Origin: Hyalangium versicolor
GTDB taxonomy: Bacteria > Myxococcota > Myxococcia > Myxococcales > Myxococcaceae
Direction: 5' to 3'
DNA length: 64,000 nucleotides
NCBI RefSeq assembly: GCF_020103695.1
Contig: NZ_JAHXBF010000039.1
Coordinates: 1 to 64,000 of the forward strand
Shown: positions 55,201 through 63,325 of the stretch, piece after piece
How positions within the stretch are numbered: position 1 is the first letter of the stretch
Layout of the letters: each line of letters opens with the position of its first letter
Notes under the pieces: model-generated
The model's database searches: none
What the model was told of the DNA's origin: nothing
What the model saw: only the letters and a program-made list of their open reading frames with translations
Program-made: the position numbers and the translations under genes

Positions 55201-57534
55201 GTGCAGGAGGCCACCCTCAGCGGGTTCCACCATGGGCTCCAGTCGGGCGACTTCTATATGGCCGCCTTCTGCAGCGCCATCTACGTCGGGAACTGCTTGT
55301 TCATGGGGCGCAACCTGGAGGACGTCCTGCAGGAGACGGTGACGCGCGGCGAGTTCATCCGCAAGACCGCGATCCGGGATGCGAACGAGATGCTCCTCGG
55401 TTTCCAGCGCGCCATCCGGCAGCTTCGCGGGGACACGCACTCATTCGGCACGCTGAGCGGGGACGGTTTCGACGAGCAGGCTTTCGAGGGCGGGTTGACG
55501 TCCGCCCGCATGAGCACCATTCGCGGTTGGTACTGGGGCCTCAAGCTCCAGGGGCGCTTCCTGTGTGGTGCCTGGAAGGAAGCCCTCGAAGCGGCGGAGA
55601 AGGTCTCCGAGCTCCTCTGGTCCTTGCTGGGCAGCTTCGTGAGGAGGGAGTTCCACCTCTACCGCGCGCTGTCGCTGGCCGCGTACTTCGAGGAGGCCAC
55701 ACCCGAGCAGCAGCGTTCCTCTCTCGAGCTCCTGCGCGGCGATCACCAGCAGCTGGCGGAATGGGCGGAGAACTGCCCCGAGACGTTCCGCGCGCCCGAG
55801 CGGATGGTGGCCGCGGAGTGGGCTCGACTCGAGGGGCGACCGGATGAGGCGACGCGCGCCTACGAGGAGGCCATCCGGGTGGCTCGGGAGAGCGGTGCCA
55901 CCCAGTTCGTGGCCTTGGCCAGCGAGCTGGCGGCGAACTTCTGGCGCACGCGCCAGGCGCCCATCGTCGCGCACACCTTCGCGAGGGAGGCGCGGGCGGC
56001 GTATCTGCAGTGGGGAGCGTTGGGCAAGGTGCAGCAGCTGGACGGCCTGTGGCCGAACCTCGCGGTTGCGCAGGACGTCGTGGATGCGGAGACCAGCAGC
56101 AGCACGAACTCGACACAGATCGACGCGCTGACGGTGGTGAAGGCGCAGCAGGCGATCTCCGGCGAGATCGTGCTGGAGCGGCTGGTGACGACGCTGCTGC
56201 AGGCTGCGATCGAGAACGCCGGTGCGCAGAGAGGAGCGCTGGTGCTGCCGAGCGGGGACACGCTGTCGGTGGTGGCCAGCAGTGAGGTGTCGCGGGGGAA
56301 CCTGGGCGTGGAGGTGGGCAGAGGCGCCTCCCAGGAGCTGCCGTGGACGGTGCTGTCGTACGTGAAGCGCTCCCGAGAGCCAGTGCTGATTGGAGATACG
56401 TCGCGGCCGCACACGTTCGCCGGAGACGAGTACCTGTCGCGGGGCAAGGCGCGGTCGGTGCTGTGCCTGCCGCTGATGAGGCAGGAGCAGTTCAGCGGAG
56501 CACTGTACCTGGAGAACGACCTGGCCACCGATGCCTTCAGCCCGACCCGGCTGGCGCTGCTGGGGCACCTCGCGTCGCAGGCGGCCATCTCGATCGAGAA
56601 CGCGAGGCTGTACGCGGACGTGCAGCGGGCGCGGCAGGAGCTGAGGAAGGCCAACGACGAGCTGGAGCAGCGGGTGGAGGAGCGGACGCGGGAGTTGAGG
56701 CAGGCGCAAGCGCGGCTGGTGGACACGGCGCGAGCGGTGGGAATGGCGGAGGTGGCCTCGAACGTGCTGCACAACGTGGGCAACGTGCTGACCAGCGCGG
56801 TCATCAATCTGGAGATGATGCAGCGGGCGGTGGGAGGCTCGAGGGTGGGCAAGCTGAAGCAGGCGACGAACCTGCTGCTGGAGCACCGCGCCGAGTTGAC
56901 GAGCTTCCTGGCACAAGGGGCGAGAGGAGGGAACCTGCCGGAGTATCTCTCGGCCATCGCGGACGAGCTGGCGAGCGAGCAGATGAAGCTCGTGGAAGAC
57001 ATGGACGCGATGGGGCGGCACATCGAGCACATCCGAGCCATCGTGCAGGTGCAGCAGACGTACGCGAAGAGCTCGCTGATGACGGAGGAGTGCGACCTGG
57101 CGCAGTTGATCGAGGACGGGCTGAGGATCCAGATGCCCGCCTTGCAGCGCCACGGCGTGTCGGTGGTGCGCCAGCTGTCACCGGTGCCCAAGGTGAAGGT
57201 GGACAAGCACAAGGTGCTGCAGATCCTCATCAACCTGATCAGCAACGCGAAGTACGCGCTGGACGCGATGACCGAGGAGCAGCGTCACCTGACGGTGAGG
57301 CTCATGGTGGAGGATGGGCTGGTGCGCATCCAGGTGATGGATGCGGGGATGGGAATTCCCGCCGAGGTCCGGGGCAAGCTGTTCGCGCACGGCTTCACCA
57401 CGCGCAAGGACGGGCACGGCTTCGGGCTGCACTCGAGCGCGCTGGCGGCGCAGATGCTGGGAGGCCGCCTCACGCTGGAGAGCGAGGGGCCTGGCAAGGG
57501 CGCCGTGGCCACCCTGGAGCTTCCGGTCTCGTAG
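52240..57534 (+). CDS. trifunctional Ser/Thr kinase / AAA ATPase-TPR / GAF / histidine kinase
   Basis: The frame encodes 1764 residues from ATG 52240 (GGGGAGA upstream). Kinase domain (about 8-270): Lys in VIIKTP, catalytic loop HKDIKPSN (His126, Asp128), DFG at 146-148 and GTLAYMSPEQTGR; the glycine loop is poor (GTIRATGSN). An ATPase domain follows (about 295-560; SGYSGIGKSSVV with Lys333; VVFLDDLQWAD as Walker B), then a long helical repeat region (about 600-1270), GAF (about 1300-1460), coiled coil, and a His-kinase core with a variant H-box (NVLHNVGNVLTSAV, His1511) and an ATPase with LINLISNAKYALD and HGFGLHSSAL. This architecture is known from myxobacteria and cyanobacteria. The HNxGN H-box is typical of this group, where His phosphorylation is less well established. 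Confidence 0.93.
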   Translation: MLDIPGYKVLGTIRATGSNVLFHAVREADGLPVIIKTPMMSSPGPRERERYRREFSILQRLRDVRGVARPFACERIHERPVLLLERVQGEALSESVRQPMEATRFLTLAVSLASTLTEVHSRNVIHKDIKPSNIILEPGGEGRLIDFGVATLQKVEHLDAASGHMVEGTLAYMSPEQTGRMNRAVDYRTDFYSLGVTFYELLTGQRPFHGKDALEWFHAHMAQSAKPPHEVNAEVPAALSAIVMKLLAKVAEERYQSAEGLKADLERCRAGAVRSAPGEFTPGEQDVPHQFQLPQRLYGRDAQVSSLLQGFERVVASGKPELFLVSGYSGIGKSSVVNELHKPVVQRRGFFLTGKFDQFQRDIPYATLSQAIRRLVQQLLVGTDAELEKWRERLNQAWEGQGQALVDLVPQLELLVGKQPPLPEVSPGEVHLRFQRVLRQFLGVFAITEHPLVVFLDDLQWADLASLRLIEQMLLQSESLPVLWIGAFRDNEVSSAHPLVPLLEEVRKAGAPISDLRLEPLSLKQVEALVADTLPGATEELVAPLSELVHEKTGGNPFFLIQFLVTLSQDGLLTRAPGGGWRWDREAVRARSYSDNVVDFMVGKLRQLPSGTQRLLRLAACVGNVFSLQMLGTVGGTDEVGEVEQGLEPALQEGLLARVGPEQYRFFHDRIHQAAHTLSSEKERQATHLRIGRQLLRSLSPEQLRQNLFDVVSQLGAGVDLIEDPAERHQVARLNAEAGAKAEAAVAAGPGVAYFSAAFALIPGDPWETDYELTFRVRLARARCEAMCGNLGTARQLAEEACARARTRADFKTASCLKSDVCLGMGDITESIRCILDTLAMLGIPMPSHPSWEEARAAHDEVWRELGERSIESLIDLPPMADPDMKLLMGALGTLFAKAYVTDLPLLIITVSRMVSLTLRHGLAPASVIGLGWFGLVTGRVSKRYREGHAWNMLARALVERHNISIHRSSVLLSTQCVTLWTRPPSEVQEATLSGFHHGLQSGDFYMAAFCSAIYVGNCLFMGRNLEDVLQETVTRGEFIRKTAIRDANEMLLGFQRAIRQLRGDTHSFGTLSGDGFDEQAFEGGLTSARMSTIRGWYWGLKLQGRFLCGAWKEALEAAEKVSELLWSLLGSFVRREFHLYRALSLAAYFEEATPEQQRSSLELLRGDHQQLAEWAENCPETFRAPERMVAAEWARLEGRPDEATRAYEEAIRVARESGATQFVALASELAANFWRTRQAPIVAHTFAREARAAYLQWGALGKVQQLDGLWPNLAVAQDVVDAETSSSTNSTQIDALTVVKAQQAISGEIVLERLVTTLLQAAIENAGAQRGALVLPSGDTLSVVASSEVSRGNLGVEVGRGASQELPWTVLSYVKRSREPVLIGDTSRPHTFAGDEYLSRGKARSVLCLPLMRQEQFSGALYLENDLATDAFSPTRLALLGHLASQAAISIENARLYADVQRARQELRKANDELEQRVEERTRELRQAQARLVDTARAVGMAEVASNVLHNVGNVLTSAVINLEMMQRAVGGSRVGKLKQATNLLLEHRAELTSFLAQGARGGNLPEYLSAIADELASEQMKLVEDMDAMGRHIEHIRAIVQVQQTYAKSSLMTEECDLAQLIEDGLRIQMPALQRHGVSVVRQLSPVPKVKVDKHKVLQILINLISNAKYALDAMTEEQRHLTVRLMVEDGLVRIQVMDAGMGIPAEVRGKLFAHGFTTRKDGHGFGLHSSALAAQMLGGRLTLESEGPGKGAVATLELPVS

Positions 57535-57813
57535 CCATGGGACGCACGGGGGCCTTCCCGCGATGGGGGGGGAACGCGCGCGGCCATGACGCGGAATTCA
57601 TCCTGGGAAATGCGACTAGAAAATGGAGCCCCTGTCGTCAGTGAGGAAGTCAGGGCCTGGAGCGAAGAGCCCTGGCTTCCTCATCCAGGCACTCACAGGA
57701 GCATCCTGCACATGTTCGAACATCTGATCCGTCGTGTCCTTCCGCGGCCCTCCTCCTCAGCCCCGAGATCGAGCCGGGTGGAATTCCCCACCCAGACTCT
57801 GGGAGGCCATGGC

Positions 57814-58122
57814 ATGAAGTTCCTGATGGGGGTAGGCCTTGTCGCGACCCTCGCCGTGGGATGTGGAGGCTCGGAGCTGGAGACCGAGGAGCCGTCCGCG
57901 CAGCAGAGTGAGCAGGTGCCCGGGGATACTCGGGAGAGCCTGGCGAACTCCTGCACGTACAAGGGCATGACCCCTCTCGCCTACGGCTGCCGCCCCGCCA
58001 GCCCCTCATGCCCCAGCGGCTGGTCCTATTATACGTACAGCAAGGTCTACAGGTGCTGCGAGGCCGGCATCTGCTACGACGAGTACGACAACCACCTGGT
58101 GGAGCTGTACACCTGCTGCTGA
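57814..58122 (+). CDS. small Cys-rich lipoprotein
   Basis: The frame encodes 102 residues from ATG 57814 with GGGAGG 7 nt before. The signal peptide MKFLMGVGLVATLAVGC gives Cys17, then an acidic linker (ELETEEPSAQQSEQ). The mature domain has nine Cys, including two CC pairs (YRCCEAGICYDEYDN and YTCC at the end). It is similar in design to the lipoproteins at 24409 and 24775 but not clearly homologous. The end is convergent with the nucleoside hydrolase gene; a short GGGCG/CGCCC stem (58138-58153) lies between them. Confidence 0.72.
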   Translation: MKFLMGVGLVATLAVGCGGSELETEEPSAQQSEQVPGDTRESLANSCTYKGMTPLAYGCRPASPSCPSGWSYYTYSKVYRCCEAGICYDEYDNHLVELYTCC

Positions 58123-58167
58123 CCCCGGCTCTCCCATGGGCGTCCCGTCGCCCGACACCCAGGCAAC

Positions 58168-59127
58168 TCAGCGTGCCAGCTGCTGCAGAACGTAGTCGTA
58201 GAAACCGCTGATGTTGGTGAACGAGCCCACGACGTCGATGGCCCGGCCGCTCTCGCTGGGCACGAGGGCGCCCAACATGCCGGTGTCCTCCGTCACCACG
58301 GCCAACTGGAGCGTCTGGGGCGCTGCGTAGAGATCCGGCCGGGCGAGCCAGACGGCTGCCGTGACGTCCCACATGTCATAGAAACTCTCGGCCGCGACGA
58401 ACTCGTAGCTCTGGTACGCGAGGTTGGAGGTCGGGTACCGCTTCGCGTTCTCGAGGAGCCGGCTCATGAAGGAGGCCGTGATCGCAGCGCTGTTGGTGAT
58501 GTCGAGCGGGAACAACGTGATCGGGAACGTCGTGTTGCGGAAGACCCGGTCGGCCGCGAACGGATCCCAGAACACGTTCCACTCGGCATAGGGGTTGGCG
58601 ACGCCGGGCGGCAGCGTCTGGGGATCGAGGTTGCCACCCACGTTGATGGCCCCGCCCATCCAGACGACGCGGCCGATCTTCGCGATCAGCGCCGCGCCAT
58701 CCGCGCGATCGAGGAGCATGGCCAGCGGGGTAAATGGTCCCGTACAGAGCACGGTCACGGGCTCGGTGGCGCTCTGCAGAACCTCTCGCAGCAGGGCATC
58801 GCCGTCGCGATAGGGCGTCGCGAGGGGCTGCAGCGCTTGCAGCATGGCGAGGCTATCCTGCTTGATGCAGTCGCCGCGGTACTCCCAGGGAAAGGGGTTG
58901 TAGCCGCGGGCCGCCGAGAGCCCGAGAGGGATGTTGGTGCGGCCGATGAACTGCTGGATGCGCCAGGCGGCATTCATGGCGGGGGTCGTGATGCAGTCCC
59001 CGTTGACCACGACGATGGCACGCAGGTCAATGCCAGACATCGTGGTGAGCAGGATGGTCGCCATGTACTCGTCGATGGCGGCGTCGTGCAGGAGGACCAC
59101 AGGGGTGGAGAGATTCGAAGTGCTCAT
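58168..59127 (-). CDS. nucleoside hydrolase-like protein
   Basis: The frame encodes 319 residues from ATG 59127. The fold is that of inosine-uridine nucleoside N-ribohydrolases, which split nucleosides into base and ribose with a Ca2+-bound Asp cluster. The N-terminal loop VVLLHDAAIDEYMA replaces the usual DxDxGxDD: the first Asp is Leu and the last is Glu, while two Asp remain. The Thr ligand (LCTGPFTPLAMLL), VVWMGGAI and EWNVFWDP (ribose Asn) are kept. The catalytic His of the HDP motif is Trp (MWDVTAAVWL). It is the last gene of an operon with a xanthine dehydrogenase-like gene and a second hydrolase, so it probably acts in nucleoside breakdown, though with altered specificity. Confidence 0.85.
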   Translation of the reverse strand: MSTSNLSTPVVLLHDAAIDEYMATILLTTMSGIDLRAIVVVNGDCITTPAMNAAWRIQQFIGRTNIPLGLSAARGYNPFPWEYRGDCIKQDSLAMLQALQPLATPYRDGDALLREVLQSATEPVTVLCTGPFTPLAMLLDRADGAALIAKIGRVVWMGGAINVGGNLDPQTLPPGVANPYAEWNVFWDPFAADRVFRNTTFPITLFPLDITNSAAITASFMSRLLENAKRYPTSNLAYQSYEFVAAESFYDMWDVTAAVWLARPDLYAAPQTLQLAVVTEDTGMLGALVPSESGRAIDVVGSFTNISGFYDYVLQQLAR

Positions 59128-59173
59128 GGAGTTCCTCGGGAGAAAGGGTGATTCGTGGAGTACGTGTTCGTGC

Positions 59174-62100
59174 TCAGAGTTGGAGCGTGTCGTCGGTGAT
59201 GCCGATGGCGGCCTGCACCCGTCCCACCGTCGCGGGAGCCGTGATCTCCGGCCACCCCGTGTCCCCGCGATCGCGCCGCGCCGCCACGACGGCGTGCTTG
59301 ACCGCGAAGAACACCGTGGCGGCAAGGACCAGCGGAGGCTCGCCAATGCCTTTCGACCCGTTCACCGAGGCATAGTCGAGCGGCAGCCCGGTCACCGGGT
59401 GATACCGTTGCATCTGGTGCAGACGTACGTTGAACACCAGCGGCACGGACTTGGTACCGGGCGGCTTGTAGTCCCAGGTGCCATCGGAATACAGCGCACC
59501 GTCGGGGGTGTACATCATCTGCTCCGTCAGCATCAGCCCCGCGCCTTGCAAGAACCCACCCTCGATCTGGCCGATGTCGAGGCACGGGTTGAGGCTCTGG
59601 CCGTTGTCGAACAGGATGTCGGTGCGCAGCAGCGTTGTCTCGCCCGTGAGCACGTCGATCTCCACCTCGGAGCAGGCCGCCGAATAGGTGAAGTACAGGA
59701 AGACTCGGCCATAGGGCTGGTCGCCCCCGATGTTCCCGACGTACGGGGCCTTGTAGGTGGCCTCCGCCTGCAGATCCACCCGCGCCCCGAAGGCGTTGGC
59801 CACCACCTTCCTCCACTGCGAGGGGTTCTCAGCCGTCCAGGCGGGCGTGTTCGAATACTCGCAGTACTGCAACAACCGCGCGCGAAGGGTCTGACACGCG
59901 AGCTTCACCGCGCTCCCGAACAGATCGGAGCCTGACGATGCAGCGGTGGGCTCCGAATTGGGAGCAGCTCCCGTCCAGGTGTCCCCGATGCGGATCAGGC
60001 TCATGGGGATCCCGAGTTCCTGGGCCGCGATCTGCGTCATCTTCGTGTTGATCCCTTGCCCCAGCTCGATGCCCCCGTGCTGCACCAGCACCGTGCCGTC
60101 GGCCGCATAGATAGACACATAGGCCGAGCCTTGCTCCAGCGTGCGGGGCTGGTATCCCACGCCGTACTTGAAGGGCATCAGGCAGATGCCACGCTTCTTC
60201 CAACGGTTCTTCTCGTTGAATGCGGTGATCTCCGCCTGCCGGCGATCAAACTCGCAATGGGTGCGCAGGTGGTCGTAGAGCGCGATGGCGTTGCAATACT
60301 TCAGATCCTGCGCGAAGTGCGTCTGTTGCCAGGAGTTTAACGTTGCGTTCTGGTACATGTTGCGTCGCCGCACATCCTCGGGCAGCAAGCCCGTGGAATG
60401 GGCCACCCGCTCGATGGCCTCCTCCACGGCCAGGATGGCCTGGAGCGTGCCAAAGCCTCGCATCGCGGTGTTGCTCGCGAGGTTGGTGCGCGCAACGGTG
60501 CCCGTCGTCCGGTAGGTGGGCACGAAGTAGCAGCCGTCTCCATTCTGCTGTGACAGGTCCATCACCGGAAAGCTGGCGTCGTACGTGCAACCGCCGTTGC
60601 TGACCATGTCCAGTCGCATGCCCTGGAGCTGGCCTTCGGGGGTGTAGCTGACGGCGAACGCACTCCGGTACGGGTGCCGCTTGCCGATCGTGGCCATGTC
60701 CTGGTTGCGTGTCAGCACCAACTTGACCGGACGCCGCGCCTTGCGTGCGGCCACCGCGGTTGCCGTCGAGAGCATGTACGGGCGGAACTGCTTGCCGCCA
60801 AAGCCACCGCCCAGCCGTCGCACGTACACCTGGATGTTGGCGGCGGGCACGCCGAGGATGCTCGCCGCGTATTGCTGGATACTCGCGGGTTGCTGCGTGG
60901 AGCTGTAGATCTCCATGTCGTCGCCCTCGCCGGGCACCACCATGCAGTTCTGCACCTCGAGGTAGAACTGCGCCTGCGCTTCGGTGCGCTGCATTCCTTG
61001 CAGCAGGGCCCCGCCCGGAAGCGGCTTGTCGGGACGGTCGAGCCATGCGACATCGCTGCCAGACCGCGTGATGCTCGGAATGTGATCGAGGGTCGGAAGG
61101 TCCTGGAACACCCCGGCCTGGTGGGGTTCGGCCAGCGCCTGCTCGATCTCGAGGATCGGCGTCTCCGCCTCGTAGGACAGGTATTCCTCTTCGAGGATCC
61201 GCGCGGCCGTCTGCGCCGCCCAGGAATCCTTCGCGAGCACGAGCGCGATGGGCTGCCCCCAGGAGAGGATCTTCCCGTCCTGCGCGAAGACCGGATCGTC
61301 CCCGCCCATTCCGATGAGGTTGTTGGGCCGCTGGAGCGGGTCCGTGCCCGCTGGAAGCTGCTCGGCTCTCAAGATGGGGACGTCGTCAATGGTCACGAGA
61401 TCCACGACGCCCGAGACGCGAGCTGCGACGGCTGCGAGGGCGGCGGAGCTCCCTCCCCGCCACTGAAAACGGCCGCGAGCAATGCCAGACAGAACGTACG
61501 CGGCGACGAGCCCGTGCGGGGGAAGGGGAAGATCCGCGGTGTAGATCGCCTCGCCCGTGGTCTGCAGGAACGCCGTGTCCTTGAGGATCGGCATGCCCAC
61601 CGGGCTCTCCTGTGGGTACACGTCCGTGATCTCGGTCCCGCGTGTGAGCGGACGCTCCTCGAGCCGGCCCGCGGAGGCGACGGCCGGCGATACCGGCACG
61701 CCCCTCTCTTCAGCCACGTAGACGTAGAACTTGTAGAACAGCGTTCGGCAGAGCGAGGCCCGGTACCCACGCGGCAGGAACTCCGTGCCGTCGTAATCGA
61801 CGATGTGCGCGGCGACCTCGCGTTCGAGCACGGGGAGTACCGCGGCAAGGGTCCTCTCATCCCAGCGCTGGCCCTTCAGCGCGGCCTCGGTCGCCGAAGC
61901 GCGGAGCGGGAGTCCTGCCAGCCCGCCGAAGTACAGCCATGCGTCTTCCACGATGGGTGTGCCAGGGGTGAGCTGAACGCGGAAGGCGGTGTTGACGATG
62001 GGGTGGCTGTCCTCGTTGCGCATCCGCACCTTGTAGGAGCGGACGAGCTGGTTCGGGCCGGTCCAGGGCAGGTGGAAGTCCACCAGCACCGCGTCGTCCG

Positions 62101-63322
62101 GGAGTGCGCTGGGAGCAGGGAGCTCACTCACGGCAAAGCTGCTCCACCCGCCCGGATAAGTGGCCGAGGCCACGACACACACTCCGTTCAGCGCGGAGAA
62201 CGTGAGGAGAAGGTCGGACGGGAAGGGGGCGGGTGTGTCCGCGCGGAGGCGGGCCATCATGATGTTGCCGCCGATGGTCCCCGCGCTGCGCACCTGGAGA
62301 TTGGCGACGATGTCGAGGTGCCGGCGCAGATCGGACAGGCCTCGATAGCGGTCGACGGCTGTTGAGCCCGTGGTGCTTGCCGGGTTCGTCGTGTTGGCGT
62401 CGATCCACTCCAGCAGCTCCTGGAGCGTGGTGGCGGCGCCGACGTGCACGCCATTGGCATCGGCGGAGATGCCCCGGAGCCCGCGCACCGCGCTGATGTC
62501 GACGAGCACGTGAGGATCATTGACGTCGACCTTGTAGATGCCGACGTCGGTGTTCCCGCCGACCAGCTTGACCTGGGCGCGATCACCGCCATGTTCGCGC
62601 AGGATGGCCTGCACCCCCGAGATGTCCGTCGGACGGTGCCACTGGTACCCCCGGCCCTCGAAACGCAGGTCGAGCTGCGCGCGCACACGGGCCTTGAGCT
62701 CCTCCGGGAAGACGACGACGGCAGGCGTCTTCGCCACCTTCGGAGCCTGCCCGGCGGCGGGCTGGCAGGGATGGTTGGATCGGAAATCTTCGTGCTTCGC
62801 GGCGTCCACCGCGAACGTGCGCATGGCCTGGAGAATCGGGCGGAAGCCGGTGCACCGGCAGATGTGGCCGTCGAAGCGGTCCTCGATCTCCCGGGCGGTG
62901 AGCTTCTGGTCCTTCTGGAGCCCCGCGAACATGTTCATCACGAAGCCGGGCGTGCAGAATCCACATTGGGAGGCATTGCACGCACCGACCTCGTACTGCA
63001 CCGGGTGGAGGCCGTCACGCACGTTGCCGATGCCTTCGACCGTCGTGACAGCTTGCCCGTCGAGCAGACAGACCGGGCGTAGACAGCTGTTGATCGGCCG
63101 GCTCGTCAGCGAGTCGGTGCCCGGGTCCCAGGTCGTGAGCGTGACGGTGCAGGCGCCACATCCGCCCTCCCCACACACCAGCTTGGTGCCGGTGAGCGCT
63201 GTTTCACGGCTCCGCAGGTAGTCCACGAGCAGGAGGGTGGGGTCCGGGTTGTCAATGACATGCAGCTTCCCGTTCACAGCAAACATGAGACGCCGCGAAG
63301 GGCGGGTGTCGGTCGTTTCCAC
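59174..63322 (-). CDS. single-chain xanthine dehydrogenase-like molybdenum hydroxylase
   Basis: The frame encodes 1382 residues, with the full eukaryote-type order in one chain. 2Fe-2S domains (about 10-175): CGEGGCGACTV, then CGFCTPGFVMNMF and CRCTGFRPIL. FAD domain (about 215-420): VKLVGGNTDVG, and GTIGGNIMMA. Molybdopterin domains (about 590-1365): GGGFGGKQ, NTAMRGFGTLQA (Arg of the pocket), QGINTKMTQIAAQEL, and the catalytic Glu1328 in GEPPLVLAATVFFAVK. Most bacteria split this enzyme into two or three subunits. Compared with bovine xanthine oxidase, the pocket Glu802 is Gln (845), Phe914 appears as Trp, and Phe1009-Thr1010 as Tyr-Gln, so the true substrate may differ from xanthine. It is flanked by two nucleoside hydrolase genes on the same strand (gaps 3 and 46 bp). 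Confidence 0.9.
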   Translation of the reverse strand: METTDTRPSRRLMFAVNGKLHVIDNPDPTLLLVDYLRSRETALTGTKLVCGEGGCGACTVTLTTWDPGTDSLTSRPINSCLRPVCLLDGQAVTTVEGIGNVRDGLHPVQYEVGACNASQCGFCTPGFVMNMFAGLQKDQKLTAREIEDRFDGHICRCTGFRPILQAMRTFAVDAAKHEDFRSNHPCQPAAGQAPKVAKTPAVVVFPEELKARVRAQLDLRFEGRGYQWHRPTDISGVQAILREHGGDRAQVKLVGGNTDVGIYKVDVNDPHVLVDISAVRGLRGISADANGVHVGAATTLQELLEWIDANTTNPASTTGSTAVDRYRGLSDLRRHLDIVANLQVRSAGTIGGNIMMARLRADTPAPFPSDLLLTFSALNGVCVVASATYPGGWSSFAVSELPAPSALPDDAVLVDFHLPWTGPNQLVRSYKVRMRNEDSHPIVNTAFRVQLTPGTPIVEDAWLYFGGLAGLPLRASATEAALKGQRWDERTLAAVLPVLEREVAAHIVDYDGTEFLPRGYRASLCRTLFYKFYVYVAEERGVPVSPAVASAGRLEERPLTRGTEITDVYPQESPVGMPILKDTAFLQTTGEAIYTADLPLPPHGLVAAYVLSGIARGRFQWRGGSSAALAAVAARVSGVVDLVTIDDVPILRAEQLPAGTDPLQRPNNLIGMGGDDPVFAQDGKILSWGQPIALVLAKDSWAAQTAARILEEEYLSYEAETPILEIEQALAEPHQAGVFQDLPTLDHIPSITRSGSDVAWLDRPDKPLPGGALLQGMQRTEAQAQFYLEVQNCMVVPGEGDDMEIYSSTQQPASIQQYAASILGVPAANIQVYVRRLGGGFGGKQFRPYMLSTATAVAARKARRPVKLVLTRNQDMATIGKRHPYRSAFAVSYTPEGQLQGMRLDMVSNGGCTYDASFPVMDLSQQNGDGCYFVPTYRTTGTVARTNLASNTAMRGFGTLQAILAVEEAIERVAHSTGLLPEDVRRRNMYQNATLNSWQQTHFAQDLKYCNAIALYDHLRTHCEFDRRQAEITAFNEKNRWKKRGICLMPFKYGVGYQPRTLEQGSAYVSIYAADGTVLVQHGGIELGQGINTKMTQIAAQELGIPMSLIRIGDTWTGAAPNSEPTAASSGSDLFGSAVKLACQTLRARLLQYCEYSNTPAWTAENPSQWRKVVANAFGARVDLQAEATYKAPYVGNIGGDQPYGRVFLYFTYSAACSEVEIDVLTGETTLLRTDILFDNGQSLNPCLDIGQIEGGFLQGAGLMLTEQMMYTPDGALYSDGTWDYKPPGTKSVPLVFNVRLHQMQRYHPVTGLPLDYASVNGSKGIGEPPLVLAATVFFAVKHAVVAARRDRGDTGWPEITAPATVGRVQAAIGITDDTLQL

Positions 63323-63325
63323 GGC

